In this document: in pieces, positions 7,039-16,294 of the stretch | Numbering within the stretch: position 1 is the first letter of the stretch | How the letters are laid out: every line of letters starts with the position of its first letter | Assembly: GCF_019104725.1 (NCBI RefSeq) | Contig: NZ_JAHRXF010000010.1 | Coordinates: 1-64,000 of the forward strand | Direction of reading: 5' to 3' | Length of the DNA stretch: 64,000 nt | Source: Streptomyces corallincola | Lineage (GTDB): Bacteria; Actinomycetota; Actinomycetes; Streptomycetales; Streptomycetaceae | The notes under the pieces: model-generated | What the model was told of the DNA's origin: nothing | The model's input: the letters and a program-made list of their open reading frames with translations, nothing else | The model's database searches: none | Made by a program: the position numbers and the translations under genes

Positions 7039-8892
7039 TCAGCCCAGCTTGCCGACGTCCCGGACGGCGCCCCGGTCCGCGCTGGTGGCCATCGCCGCGT
7101 AGGCACGCAGGGCGGCGGTCACCTTGCGCTCGCGGTTCGCCGGGGCGTACACGCCGTTCAACTCCCGCTCGCGGCGGGTGAGTTCGGCGTCCTCGACGAG
7201 GAGTTCGACGGAGCGGCCGGGGATGTCGATGCGGATGCGGTCGCCGTCGCGGACCAGGGCGATGGTGCCGCCGGAGGCCGCTTCCGGGGAGGCGTGGCCG
7301 ATGGAGAGGCCCGAAGTGCCGCCGGAGAAGCGGCCGTCGGTGATCAGCGCGCAGGTCTTTCCGAGGCCCCGGCCCTTGAGGTACGAGGTCGGGTAGAGCA
7401 TCTCCTGCATGCCGGGGCCGCCCTTGGGGCCCTCGTAGCGGATGACGACCACGTCGCCGTCCTTGACCTCCTGGGTGAGGATGCGCCGGACGGCCTCCTC
7501 CTGGGACTCGCAGACGACGGCCGGGCCCTCGAAGGTCCAGATCGACTCGTCCACCCCGGCGGTCTTGACGACGCAGCCGTCCACGGCGAGGTTGCCGCGC
7601 AGTACGGCGAGGCCGCCGTCCTTGGAGTAGGCGTGCTCGGCGGAGCGGATGCAGCCGCCCTCGGCGTCGTCGTCCAGGGTGTCCCAGCGCTCGGACTGGG
7701 AGAACGCCTCGGCGGAGCGGACGCAGCCGGGCGCCGCGTGCCACAGGTCCACCGCCTCGGGCGAGGGCGAGCCGCCGCGCACGTCCCAGGTCTTGAGCCA
7801 GTCGGCCAGCGAGGGGCTGTGCACGGCGTGCACGTCCTCGTTGAGCAGACCGGCGCGGTGCAGTTCGCCGAGCAGGGCGGGGATGCCTCCGGCGCGGTGC
7901 ACGTCCTCCATGTAGTACGTGCGGTTCTTCGCCACGTTGGGCGCGACCTTGGCCAGGCACGGGACGCGGCGGGAGACGGCGTCGATCTGGTCGAGGCCGA
8001 AGGGGACGCCCGCCTCCTCGGCGGCGGCCAGCAGGTGCAGGATCGTGTTGGTGGAGCCGCCCATCGCGATGTCCAGCGCCATCGCGTTCTCGAACGCCGC
8101 GAAGGTGGCGACGCCCCGCGGCAGCACCGAGTCGTCGTCCTGCTCGTAGTACCGGCGGGTCAGGTCCATCACCGTGCGGGCCGCGTCCTCGTAGAGGCGG
8201 CGGCGGGCGGTGTGGGTGGCGAGGACCGAGCCGTTGCCCGGCAGGGAGAGGCCGATGGCCTCGGTGAGGCAGTTCATCGAGTTGGCGGTGAACATGCCGG
8301 AACAGCTGCCGCAGGTCGGGCAGGCGTTCTCCTCGATGCGGAGGATGTCCTCGTCGCTGATCTTGTCGTTGACCGCGTCGGAGATCGCGTCCACCAGGTC
8401 CAGGGTGCGGACCGTGCCGTCCACCAGGGTGGCCCGGCCGGACTCCATCGGGCCGCCGGAGACGAAGACCGTGGGGATGTTCAGCCGCAGGGCGGCCATC
8501 AGCATGCCCGGCGTGATCTTGTCGCAGTTGGAGATGCAGACCAGGGCGTCGGCGCAGTGCGCCTCAACCATGTACTCCACCGAGTCGGCGATCAGGTCGC
8601 GGGAGGGCAGGGAGTACAGCATGCCGCCGTGGCCCATCGCGATGCCGTCGTCCACGGCGATGGTGTTGAACTCGCGCGGGATGCCCCCGGCCTCCTTGAT
8701 CGCCTCGCTGACGATCCGGCCGACCGGCTGGAGGTGGGTGTGTCCGGGGACGAACTCGGTGAAGGAGTTGGCGACGGCGATGACGGGCTTCCGGCCGATG
8801 TCCGCACCGGGTACACCGGAGGCGCGCATCAGGGCGCGGGCGCCCGCCATGTTGCGGCCGTGGGTGACTGTGCGGGACCTCAGCTCGGGCAT
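7039..8892 (-). CDS. ilvD: Dihydroxy-acid dehydratase
   Basis: Dehydrates 2,3-dihydroxy-isovalerate and 2,3-dihydroxy-3-methylvalerate to the 2-oxo acids of valine and isoleucine synthesis. 617 aa, normal for the long-type enzyme. Iron-sulfur and signature motifs are visible: [12 protein letters not shown], then [16 protein letters not shown], and near the C-terminus [13 protein letters not shown]. The start [10 protein letters not shown] at 8892 has a GAAGGAGCG ribosome site; the frame is open further upstream but only as a shadow. It stands alone, with 247 bp upstream to the TetR gene. A TACGCT hexamer at 8949-8944 could be its -10. Confidence 0.96.
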   Translation of the reverse strand: MPELRSRTVTHGRNMAGARALMRASGVPGADIGRKPVIAVANSFTEFVPGHTHLQPVGRIVSEAIKEAGGIPREFNTIAVDDGIAMGHGGMLYSLPSRDLIADSVEYMVEAHCADALVCISNCDKITPGMLMAALRLNIPTVFVSGGPMESGRATLVDGTVRTLDLVDAISDAVNDKISDEDILRIEENACPTCGSCSGMFTANSMNCLTEAIGLSLPGNGSVLATHTARRRLYEDAARTVMDLTRRYYEQDDDSVLPRGVATFAAFENAMALDIAMGGSTNTILHLLAAAEEAGVPFGLDQIDAVSRRVPCLAKVAPNVAKNRTYYMEDVHRAGGIPALLGELHRAGLLNEDVHAVHSPSLADWLKTWDVRGGSPSPEAVDLWHAAPGCVRSAEAFSQSERWDTLDDDAEGGCIRSAEHAYSKDGGLAVLRGNLAVDGCVVKTAGVDESIWTFEGPAVVCESQEEAVRRILTQEVKDGDVVVIRYEGPKGGPGMQEMLYPTSYLKGRGLGKTCALITDGRFSGGTSGLSIGHASPEAASGGTIALVRDGDRIRIDIPGRSVELLVEDAELTRRERELNGVYAPANRERKVTAALRAYAAMATSADRGAVRDVGKLG

Positions 8893-9139
8893 CGTCGTTC
8901 GCTCCTTCGAAGACCGTGCGCCAGAGAGTTCTGACTGCTGACGAGCGTACGCCGCCGCTCCAAGGGGCGGACACGGATGTCCGGAATGCGGGACGGGTGG
9001 TCCACGTACCGCGACGTCGGGGGTACGGGGCGGACGGATGTTCGGGGGGTGCCGGTGGAGTCCGAAGCGTCCGGTGGGCGACCCGGGGCCGGGCCGCGTA
9101 CGGCTCGCGTCCGTGCGCGGCCGGGGTCTCCGGCGGCGG

Positions 9140-9745
9140 CTACGGCTCGGTGAGGTGGCGCTGCACCACGGGGGCGATCCGGGCCACGATCTCCTCGGGG
9201 TCCGCCGAGGCGAGCGGCTCCAGTCCGACCACGTACCGCAGCATGGCCGTGCCGATGAGCTGGGCGGCGGCGAGCTCGGCGCGGAGTTCGGCGTCGGGGA
9301 GGTCCACCTGGGCGGCGATCCGGCGCAGCAGCTGCGCGGCGACCAGGCGGCGGAAGACGGCAGCGGCCGTCTCGTTGTTGACGGCGGAGCGCAGGATGGC
9401 GAGGAGCGGGGCGCGGGTCGCCGGGTTCTCCCAGACACCCAGGATGAAGCGGGTCAGCCGCTCCCCCAGCGCGTCCCGCGGGCCCTCGGCCACCGCGCCC
9501 GGCGCTTCGAGGGCGGGGGCGAAGGCGACCTCGACGGCGGCGCCGAAGACCTGTTCCTTCGTGCCGTAGTAGTGGTGGACCAGCGCGGAGTCCACTCCGG
9601 CTGCCTTGGCGATGCCGCGCACCGAGGTCTTCTCGTACCCGTGCGCGGAGAACTCGGCGCGGGCGGCGGCGAGGATGCGGTCCCGGGTGTCGGCGGACTC
9701 GGCGCGCGGCGGGCGGCCCCGGCGGCGGGCGGGGGTGCCGGTCAC
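9140..9745 (-). CDS. TetR family transcriptional regulator
   Basis: 201 aa. The N-terminal helix-turn-helix is clear: [20 protein letters not shown], then [20 protein letters not shown]. The C-terminal ligand and dimer domain is of the kind annotated TetR_C_17-like ([15 protein letters not shown]). The GTG start at 9745 overlaps the stop of the TIM-barrel gene by four bases, so the two are co-translated. The long open frame upstream is shadow. Its target is unknown; it may regulate its own operon or genes elsewhere. Confidence 0.88.
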   Translation of the reverse strand: MTGTPARRRGRPPRAESADTRDRILAAARAEFSAHGYEKTSVRGIAKAAGVDSALVHHYYGTKEQVFGAAVEVAFAPALEAPGAVAEGPRDALGERLTRFILGVWENPATRAPLLAILRSAVNNETAAAVFRRLVAAQLLRRIAAQVDLPDAELRAELAAAQLIGTAMLRYVVGLEPLASADPEEIVARIAPVVQRHLTEP

Positions 9746-10776
9746 CGGCGGGGCACCGGGACGCCGGGCGCGAGGTGCTGGCGGGTGAAGGCCAGCGCCT
9801 CCGCGAGGTCGGCCTCGCGTTCGGCGCCGGACATGGCGCGGCGGGTGTTGACCTCGATGACCACGTGCCCGTCGTACCCGGTGCGGGCGAGGTGGCCGAG
9901 GAGTTCCGCGCAGGGCTGGGTGCCCCGGCCGGGGACGAGGTGTTCGTCCTTGGCGGAGCCGCGTCCGTCCGCGAGGTGGACGTGGCCGAGCCGGTCGCCC
10001 ATCCGCGCGGTCATGTCCAGGGCGCTGGTGCGGGCGGTCGCGGTGTGGCTGAGGTCGATGGTGAAGTGCCGGTAGTCGTCGCGGGTGACGTCCCAGTCGG
10101 GGGCGTAGGCGAGGAGTTCGCGGTCGCGGTAGCGCCAGGGGTACATGTTCTCGACGGCGAACCGCACATCGGTCTCGTCGGCCATCCGCCAGATCCCGGT
10201 GACGAAGTCGCGGGCGTACTGCCGCTGCCAGCGGAACGGCGGGTGCACGACGACGGTGGAGGCGCCGAGCTTCTCGGCGGCGGCGCGGGCCCGCTGGAGC
10301 TTGGTCCACGGGTCGGTGGACCAGACGCGCTGGGTGATCAGCAGGCACGGCGCGTGCACGGCGAGGATCGGCACGCCGTGGTGGTCGGAGAGGCGGCGCA
10401 GGGCCTCGATGTCCTGGCTGACCGGGTCGGTCCACACCATGACCTCGACGCCGTCGTAGCCGAGGCGGGCGGCGATCTCGAAGGCGGTGGCCGTGGACTC
10501 CGGGTAGACGGAGGCGGTGGAGAGGGCGACGGGGACGCGGCCGGAGCCGGGGCCGCAGGGGGCTTCCTCGTCGCGCCCGGCGGGTGCGGCCGGTGCGTCC
10601 TCGGGCTCGGTGCGGGGGCGGGCCGGGGTGGTCCCGGCCTCCGTCCGTCCGGCGGACACGTCCCGGGGGCCGGTGGGGACGTTCCTTGGTTCGGGCACGT
10701 CCGTCACCTTACGGGGTCGGCCGGGGCGGCCGGGCGGCGTCGGGCGGCCGTCGTGCGGGGGTGTGAGCTTCGCCAT
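9742..10776 (-). CDS. Sugar phosphate isomerase/epimerase-like TIM-barrel protein
   Basis: AP-endonuclease-2/xylose-isomerase-like TIM barrel (Pfam AP_endonuc_2 type). Metal-site landmarks: AVHAPC, VVHPPF, VENMYP, DLSHTA, HVHLADG and VVIEVN. Length is 344 aa from the ATG at 10776 (MAKLTPP). The first 90 or so residues are a Pro/Arg-rich low-complexity stretch, so the GTG at 10707 is a serious alternative, and an ATG at 10824 is possible. Substrate unknown. It follows the Ppx gene closely and overlaps the TetR gene by four bases, so the three probably form one operon. Confidence 0.82.
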   Translation of the reverse strand: MAKLTPPHDGRPTPPGRPGRPRKVTDVPEPRNVPTGPRDVSAGRTEAGTTPARPRTEPEDAPAAPAGRDEEAPCGPGSGRVPVALSTASVYPESTATAFEIAARLGYDGVEVMVWTDPVSQDIEALRRLSDHHGVPILAVHAPCLLITQRVWSTDPWTKLQRARAAAEKLGASTVVVHPPFRWQRQYARDFVTGIWRMADETDVRFAVENMYPWRYRDRELLAYAPDWDVTRDDYRHFTIDLSHTATARTSALDMTARMGDRLGHVHLADGRGSAKDEHLVPGRGTQPCAELLGHLARTGYDGHVVIEVNTRRAMSGAEREADLAEALAFTRQHLAPGVPVPRR

Positions 10777-10842
10777 GCGGGTCCCGTGGTCCTCCCTGCG
10801 CCCTCGCGCGTACCGACTTCGCACCCGGCGCGCGGGGAACCG

Positions 10843-11775
10843 CTACGCGCTCCCCATGTGATCCAGGCGTCGCAGGATCACGCCTTCCCTGAGCGCCCAC
10901 GGACAGACCTCCAGGCTCTCCACGCCGAAGAGATCCATCGCGGCCTCGGCGACCAGCGCCCCGGCGAGGAGCTGTCCGGCGCGGCCCTCGGAGACGCCGG
11001 GCAGCTCGGCGCGCTGCCGTACGGTCATCCCGGCGAGCCGGGGCACCCACGCCTCCAGGGACTCCCGCTTCAGCTCGCGCTGGACATAGAGGCCCTCGGT
11101 GCTGCGGGCGGCACCGGCTATCCGGGCGAGCTGCTTGAACGTCTTGGAGGTGGCGACCACGTGGTCCGGGGTCCCGGCGCGGCTGAACTCCCCGACGGTG
11201 CGGGCGATCTCGGCGCGCACGTGCCGCCGCAGGGCGCGTACGTCGTCGGGGGCGGGCGGGTCGCCGGGCAGCCGCCCCGCGGTGAGGCGTCCGGCGCCGA
11301 GCGGCAGCGAGACGGCGATGTCGGGCTCCTCGTCCATGCCGTACGCGATCTCCAGCGAGCCGCCGCCGATGTCCAGGACCAGCAGCTTGCCCGCCGACCA
11401 GCCGAACCAGCGGCGGACGGCGAGGAAGGTGAGCCGGGCCTCCTCGGCGCCGGTGAGCACCTGGAGCCGTACCCCCGTCTCGGACTCGACGCGGGCGAGG
11501 ACGTCGTCGGCGTTGGTGGCCTCGCGCACGGCGGAGGTGGCGAACGGGAGGAGGTCCTCGACGCCCTTGTCCTCGGCGGCCTGGAGGGCTTCGCGCACGA
11601 CGGCGATCAGCCGGTCCACCCCGTCGGCGCCGATCGCGCCGCGGGCGTCGAGCAGCTGGGCGAGCCGCAGATCGGCCTTGTGCGAGTGCGCGGGCAGCGG
11701 GCGGGCGCCGGGGTGGGCGTCCACCACCAGCAGGTGCACCGTGTTGGAACCCACGTCCAGGACTCCGAGTCTCAT
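10843..11775 (-). CDS. ppx: Ppx/GppA family phosphatase (exopolyphosphatase-like)
   Basis: 310 aa, the short Ppx/GppA form found in actinobacteria. Actin-like ATPase-fold motifs: [17 protein letters not shown] at the N-terminus, TSAVREATN, and [15 protein letters not shown]. Known enzymes cut terminal phosphate from polyphosphate or from pppGpp; short actinobacterial paralogs differ in which they prefer, so the exact substrate is uncertain. A TAGCGT hexamer (11789-11784) eight bases before the ATG suggests a very short leader. It is the first gene of a probable ppx-TIM barrel-tetR operon and is divergent from the Cys-rich gene at 11848. Confidence 0.88.
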   Translation of the reverse strand: MRLGVLDVGSNTVHLLVVDAHPGARPLPAHSHKADLRLAQLLDARGAIGADGVDRLIAVVREALQAAEDKGVEDLLPFATSAVREATNADDVLARVESETGVRLQVLTGAEEARLTFLAVRRWFGWSAGKLLVLDIGGGSLEIAYGMDEEPDIAVSLPLGAGRLTAGRLPGDPPAPDDVRALRRHVRAEIARTVGEFSRAGTPDHVVATSKTFKQLARIAGAARSTEGLYVQRELKRESLEAWVPRLAGMTVRQRAELPGVSEGRAGQLLAGALVAEAAMDLFGVESLEVCPWALREGVILRRLDHMGSA

Positions 11776-11835
11776 GGACGGAAACGCTACTGCCATCTCC
11801 CCGGTGCGCGGTCCCCGGAGCGGGGCGGGGACGCA

Positions 11836-11841
11836 TACCCT
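11836..11841 (+). promoter_or_regulatory. -10 box of a leaderless gene (TACCCT)
   Basis: TACCCT six bases before the GTG at 11848. The 72-bp divergent gap also holds the opposite-strand -10 (TAGCGT) of ppx. Confidence 0.5.
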
Positions 11842-11847
11842 GGACGC

Positions 11848-12732
11848 GTGCCAAAGACGAAAAAGGCGAAGGACGCGAAAGCCGCCAAGGGTGCCAAGGG
11901 CGCCTCGGGTGCCAAAGACGTCAAGTACGACAAGATGTCCGGCAAGGGTGCGGGGCGGGCGGGCGGCGGTGCCCCGGCGGGGGACGAGAAGGGGCTCGAC
12001 TTCCCGCGTGCCTGGGTGGAGTTCCCCGACCCGGCCGACGACGAACAGGTCTTCCGCTGCGACCTGACCTGGCTGACCTCCCGCTGGAGTTGCGTCTTCG
12101 GCAGCGGCTGCCAGGGCATCCAGGCGGGCCGCGCGGACGACGGCTGCTGCACGCTGGGCGCCCACTTCTCCGACGAGGACGACGAGCGCCGGGTCGCGGA
12201 GCACGTGGCCCGGCTCACCCCGGACATCTGGCAGAACCACGCCGAGGGCACCCGGAACGGCTGGGTCTCCGAGGACGAGGAGGGCTCCCGGCAGACCCGG
12301 CCCTTCCAGGGCTCCTGCGTCTTCCAGAACCGGCCCGGTTTCGCGGGCGGCGTGGGCTGCTCGCTGCACATCCTCGCGCTGAAGGAGGGCCGCGAGCCGC
12401 TGGAGACCAAGCCCGACGTCTGCTGGCAGCTCCCGGTCCGGCGCACCTACGACTGGATCGACCGCCCCGACGACACCCGCGTGCTCCAGATCTCCATCGG
12501 TGAGTACGACCGGCGCGGCTGGGGTCCCGGCGGCCACGACCTGCACTGGTGGTGCACCTCCGCCACCTCCGCCCACGGCGCCGGTGACCCGGTCTACGTC
12601 TCCTACCGCCCCGAACTCATCGAGCTGATGGGCAAGGAGGGCTACGACCGCCTGACCGAGCTGTGCGAACAGCGGCTGGCGTCGCAGCTCCCGCTGGTCG
12701 CCCCGCACCCGGCGGACCCGCCGCGGGCGTAG
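11848..12732 (+). CDS. Cys-rich conserved actinobacterial protein, function unknown
   Basis: 294 aa. The first 40 residues are a Lys/Ala/Gly-rich tail ([17 protein letters not shown]) like those of nucleic-acid-binding or flexible basic tails. The body has about a dozen Cys in clusters: [48 protein letters not shown] and CEQR. With several His this looks like a metal (Fe-S or Zn) site, as in DUF3109-like proteins, but I cannot name the family. No signal peptide or membrane helix. The GTG at 11848 is set by a TACCCT hexamer six bases upstream. It converges on the sigma-like fusion gene. Confidence 0.75.
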   Translation: MPKTKKAKDAKAAKGAKGASGAKDVKYDKMSGKGAGRAGGGAPAGDEKGLDFPRAWVEFPDPADDEQVFRCDLTWLTSRWSCVFGSGCQGIQAGRADDGCCTLGAHFSDEDDERRVAEHVARLTPDIWQNHAEGTRNGWVSEDEEGSRQTRPFQGSCVFQNRPGFAGGVGCSLHILALKEGREPLETKPDVCWQLPVRRTYDWIDRPDDTRVLQISIGEYDRRGWGPGGHDLHWWCTSATSAHGAGDPVYVSYRPELIELMGKEGYDRLTELCEQRLASQLPLVAPHPADPPRA

Positions 12733-12753
12733 GGCCCCGCGGGAGCGGACGGA

Positions 12754-12801
12754 GCGCGGGAGGGGCGGGGGCGAGCGGCCCGCCCTTCGCCGTTCCCGCG
12801 C
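12754..12801. terminator. Nested GC-rich hairpin between convergent genes
   Basis: GCGCGGGA (12754-12761) pairs with TCCCGCGC (12794-12801). Inside it GGGCGGG (12763-12769) pairs with CCCGCCC (12779-12785). It lies in the gap between two convergent genes and would serve both. Confidence 0.45.
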
Positions 12802-12852
12802 GCCTCGGCCCTCCGCCGTTTCCGCGCCCTGCCACCCTTCGCCCTGCGGCGG

Positions 12853-14607
12853 CTAACTGCCCGTGGGCGACGGGGTGTCGTCCGGGGGCGGCGGGGACGA
12901 CGGCTCCTCCGGGGTGCTCGGGGGCGGGTCGGTCGGGGTGTCGGTGGGCGGGGTGGTGGGGGTGGTCGGGGGCGGGGACTCGCTGGTCGGCGGGGGTGTG
13001 GACGACTCGGTCGGCGGGGGTGTCGTCGGGTGGGCCGGGGTGCTCGGGACGGGGTGCGGGACGGAGCGGGTGGGGGTCCTGCCGTGGCCGTCGATGGTGA
13101 CGACCGAACCGGCCGGGGCGACGGCGACGCGGGCGCGCCAGTGGCCGGAGGGTTCCCGGAGGTGATCGACACGCACCTTGACCGTCTCGCTGGCGCCCGG
13201 CTCCAGGGTTCCGTGGGAGCGGCTGAGACGGAGCCAGGGCGCCGCGGTGGCCGCCGACCACTCCACCGGGCCGGAACCGGAGGCGCTGAGGGTGATCAGG
13301 GTGGTGTCGCCGTCGCTGACGGCGCCGACCGTGAGGCGGCCCGCGTTCTTCCGGTCGCCGCCGCCCACGGAGACGACCGCCACGGAGACGTCGGAGCGCC
13401 CGGTGCCGTCGCTCGCCGGGGTGCCGGGGCGCGTACCGGCGTTGCCCGCGTTCTGGTAGCCGCCGGTGTCACCGGCGAGGGCGTCGGGGTCGCGCGCCTC
13501 GCTCGCGGTGGGCGGATGGGCCTCGCCCTCCCCCAGCGGCTCGCCCCGGTAGGCGGCCCACAGGGCGAGCACGGGTGCGGCGACGACGGTGGCGACGACG
13601 GTCGTGGTGACGGCCCGCGCCCGCATCCGCTCGCGGCGCGCTGCGCGGTCCTTGGGGTCCATCGGGAAGCCGCGCCGGTCGAACCGGGGCGCGTCGGCGC
13701 CCCGCGGGCGGGCGTGGTGCGCGGGTACGGTGCCGAGCGCCGCGCGGGGTGCTTCGAGCACGGGCAGTTCGGCGGGGGTGACGGTGGCGCCGGGCCAGCG
13801 GCCGGGCACCGCGCGTTCGGCGGTACGGCGGCAGCGCGGGCAGTCGTCCACGTGCCGGACGAGTTCGCGGCGGAGCGCGGCGCTGAGCACCATGCGGCTG
13901 TCGCCGGTGAGGTGGGCGACGGCCGGGCAGCCGCCGGTCTCGACCACGGCGAGGGCGGCGCGGGTGCGTTCGACCTCGCAGGCGGCGGCGGAGAGCAGTT
14001 CGCGGGTGGCGCCGGGTTCCATGCCGAGGACGGCGGCGACCTCGTGCGCGGCGAGCCGGTGGCGGACGGCGAGTTCGAGCGCCTCGCGCTGCTCGGGGGT
14101 GGTGCCGGCCGCCTCCGGCCAGGCGAGCAGGGCGAGTTCGCGGCGCCGTTCCTCCGCCGTCGCGGTGCCCGGGGCCGCCGCGTCCTCGGGGGTGCCGGGG
14201 CCGTCGGGGCCGGTACCGGCCGGGCGTCCGGCCGCGTGGGTGGCCCGGCGTCTCCGCCGGGCCTCGGCGAGGCCGCGCAGACACGCCCAGCGGGCCAGCG
14301 CGTAGAGCCAGGCCCTGTGGTCGGCGGGGTCGCCGGGGGCGCGGTGCGCGCGCCGTTCGGCCAGCCGCAGCACCTCCGCGAGGGCGGTGGTGGCGGCGTC
14401 GTGGTCGCAGAGCACGGACAGGCAGTAGGTGAACAGACCGTCCAGGTACGGCTCGTGGCGGGGGGCCGGGCGACGGGCGACGTTGCGGGCGGCGGCACGG
14501 TCGCGCGACTCGCGTGCGTCGCGTGTCTCGCGCGGGTCGCGGGCCTGGCGCGACGCCCGGTGCGTGCCGCCGGAGCGGGTCGTGGTCTGGGGACTGCTGC
14601 TCATCAC
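12853..14607 (-). CDS. Sigma-like / zinc-finger / BACON-domain membrane fusion protein
   Basis: 584 aa with unusual architecture. Residues about 52-118 look like ECF sigma region 2 (YLDGLFTYCLSVLCDHDAA, then DHRAWLYALARW). Residues about 155-225 look like region 4 (PEQREALELAVRHRLAAHEV, AAVLGMEPGATRELL). A zinc anti-sigma type motif follows: H252, C256, C259 (HVDDCPRC). One helix spans about 333-353. Outside lies a BACON-type domain (about 410-505, EWSAATAAPWLRLSRSHGTL) and a Pro/Thr/Ser-rich tail. It resembles ECF groups with fused anti-sigma and sensor parts (ECF52-like, from memory). The start GTG at 14607, directly before an ATG at 14604, follows TACGGT by seven bases, so it is likely leaderless. 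Confidence 0.82.
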   Translation of the reverse strand: MMSSSPQTTTRSGGTHRASRQARDPRETRDARESRDRAAARNVARRPAPRHEPYLDGLFTYCLSVLCDHDAATTALAEVLRLAERRAHRAPGDPADHRAWLYALARWACLRGLAEARRRRRATHAAGRPAGTGPDGPGTPEDAAAPGTATAEERRRELALLAWPEAAGTTPEQREALELAVRHRLAAHEVAAVLGMEPGATRELLSAAACEVERTRAALAVVETGGCPAVAHLTGDSRMVLSAALRRELVRHVDDCPRCRRTAERAVPGRWPGATVTPAELPVLEAPRAALGTVPAHHARPRGADAPRFDRRGFPMDPKDRAARRERMRARAVTTTVVATVVAAPVLALWAAYRGEPLGEGEAHPPTASEARDPDALAGDTGGYQNAGNAGTRPGTPASDGTGRSDVSVAVVSVGGGDRKNAGRLTVGAVSDGDTTLITLSASGSGPVEWSAATAAPWLRLSRSHGTLEPGASETVKVRVDHLREPSGHWRARVAVAPAGSVVTIDGHGRTPTRSVPHPVPSTPAHPTTPPPTESSTPPPTSESPPPTTPTTPPTDTPTDPPPSTPEEPSSPPPPDDTPSPTGS

Positions 14608-14614
14608 CCGTGCG

Positions 14615-14620
14615 ACCGTA
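14615..14620 (-). promoter_or_regulatory. -10 box of the sigma/BACON fusion gene (TACGGT)
   Basis: TACGGT on the minus strand, seven bases before the GTG at 14607. This predicts a leaderless message. Confidence 0.5.
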
Positions 14621-14792
14621 GGCCCCTTTCGTGCGGTGGTCGGCGAACCTTGAGTCCTTTTCCTTCGTACGGGTGAAACGATCCCTCGATAGGGGACACG
14701 GGTCGGCCGTACGGTGGCGCGATCCGGGGGTGAAGTGGCCGATACCGGTCGGTTGTGGACGGGAGCGGAACGGCGTTGTCAGTGGCGGGGGC

Positions 14793-14798
14793 TACGGT
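14793..14798 (+). promoter_or_regulatory. -10 box of radA (TACGGT)
   Basis: TACGGT, six-base spacer, then the ATG of radA at 14805. This predicts a leaderless radA message. Confidence 0.5.
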
Positions 14799-14804
14799 TT
14801 CCGC

Positions 14805-16214
14805 ATGGCTGCCCGTACCAAGACCACCAAGGACCGTCCGTCCTACCGCTGCACGGAGTGCGGCTGGCAGACGGCCAAGTGGCTCGGCCGCTGCCCCGAG
14901 TGCCAGGCGTGGGGCACGGTCGAGGAGTACGGCACGCCCGCCGTCCGCACCACGGCGCCCGGCCGGGTCACCTCCTCCGCGCTGCCCATCGGCCAGGTGG
15001 ACGGACGGCAGGCCACCGCCCGCTCCACCGGCGTGCCCGAGCTGGACCGGGTGCTCGGCGGCGGCCTGGTCCCCGGCGCGGTCGTGCTGCTCGCGGGTGA
15101 GCCGGGCGTCGGCAAGTCCACGCTGCTGCTGGACGTGGCGGCCAAGGCGGCGAGCGACGAGCACCGCACGCTGTACGTGACGGGCGAGGAGTCCGCGAGC
15201 CAGGTGAGGCTGCGCGCCGACCGCATCGGCGCCCTCGCCGACGACCTGTATCTGGCGGCCGAGACCGATCTCTCCGCCGTGCTGGGCCACTTGGACGCGG
15301 TGAAGCCGTCCCTGCTGGTCCTGGACTCGGTGCAGACGGTGGCCTCCCCGGAGATCGACGGCGCCCCCGGCGGCATGGCCCAGGTCCGGGAGGTGGCGGG
15401 CGCGCTGATCCGCGCCTCCAAGGACCGCGGGATGTCCACCCTGCTGGTCGGCCACGTCACCAAGGACGGCGCCATCGCGGGCCCCCGGCTGCTGGAGCAT
15501 CTGGTGGACGTGGTGCTGCACTTCGAGGGCGACCGGCACGCCCGGCTCCGCCTGGTGCGCGGGGTGAAGAACCGGTACGGCGCGACGGACGAGGTCGGCT
15601 GCTTCGAGTTGCACGACGAGGGCATCACCGGGCTCACCGACCCCAGCGGCCTGTTCCTGACCCGCCGGGACGAACCCGTGCCGGGCACCTGTCTGACCGT
15701 CACCCTGGAGGGCCGCCGCCCGCTGGTGGCCGAGGTGCAGGCGCTCACCGTGGACTCCCAGATCCCCTCCCCGCGCCGGACCACCTCCGGGCTGGAGACC
15801 TCGCGGGTGTCGATGATGCTGGCGGTGCTGGAGCAGCGCGGCCGGATCAGCGCGCTCGGCAAGCGGGACATCTACTCCGCGACGGTGGGCGGGGTGAAGC
15901 TGTCCGAACCGGCCGCCGACCTCGCCATCGCGCTGGCCCTCGCCTCGGCCGCGAGCGACACCCCGCTGCCGAAGAACCTCGTGGCGATCGGTGAGGTGGG
16001 CCTCGCGGGCGAGGTGAGACGCGTCACCGGGGTGCAGCGGCGGCTGGCGGAGGCGGCCCGGCTCGGCTTCACGCACGCGCTCGTACCCGGCGATCCGGGC
16101 AAGGTCCCGGCCGGTATGAAGGTGCTGGAAGTGGCCGACATGGGGGACGCGCTGCGGGTCCTGCCGCGCGCACCTCGCCGGGAGGCCCCACGGGAGGCGG
16201 AGGACCGCCGGTAG
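14805..16214 (+). CDS. radA: DNA repair protein RadA
   Basis: 469 aa, normal. An N-terminal C4 zinc finger (C16, C19, C30, C33: CTEC and CPEC) is followed by a RecA-like ATPase with Walker A GEPGVGKST and Walker B LLVLDS, then the RadA-specific KNRYG motif (KNRFG in most), then a Lon-protease-like C-terminal domain (AEVQALTVDSQIPSPRR and AIGEVGLAGEVRRV). RadA is a helicase/branch-migration factor in recombination. The neighbouring disA fits known physical and genetic links of RadA with the c-di-AMP synthase. The start ATG at 14805 is set by the TACGGT box. Confidence 0.97.
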   Translation: MAARTKTTKDRPSYRCTECGWQTAKWLGRCPECQAWGTVEEYGTPAVRTTAPGRVTSSALPIGQVDGRQATARSTGVPELDRVLGGGLVPGAVVLLAGEPGVGKSTLLLDVAAKAASDEHRTLYVTGEESASQVRLRADRIGALADDLYLAAETDLSAVLGHLDAVKPSLLVLDSVQTVASPEIDGAPGGMAQVREVAGALIRASKDRGMSTLLVGHVTKDGAIAGPRLLEHLVDVVLHFEGDRHARLRLVRGVKNRYGATDEVGCFELHDEGITGLTDPSGLFLTRRDEPVPGTCLTVTLEGRRPLVAEVQALTVDSQIPSPRRTTSGLETSRVSMMLAVLEQRGRISALGKRDIYSATVGGVKLSEPAADLAIALALASAASDTPLPKNLVAIGEVGLAGEVRRVTGVQRRLAEAARLGFTHALVPGDPGKVPAGMKVLEVADMGDALRVLPRAPRREAPREAEDRR

Positions 16215-16217
16215 ACT
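16212..16217 (+). promoter_or_regulatory. Possible internal promoter for disA
   Basis: TAGACT, whose TAG is also the radA stop codon. Transcription from it would give disA a leader of about 70 bases in addition to read-through from radA. No clear -35. Confidence 0.3.
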
Positions 16218-16294
16218 TTGCCCAGGTCTCGCCCGTCCGTACGACCGCGTACGCGCGACGGCGGCGTTGAGAGAACCCCGACCGGAGGAGAGCA

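Noticed and set aside
4722-7106. A 794-codon frame antisense to the Ser/Thr kinase gene
   Set aside because: Low-complexity Arg/Pro product with no motif; the kinase on the other strand has full catalytic and propeller motifs.
16217-16294. A c-di-AMP riboswitch before disA
   Set aside because: The leader is under 80 bases and lacks the conserved ydaO-type elements; DisA's own gene is not a usual target.
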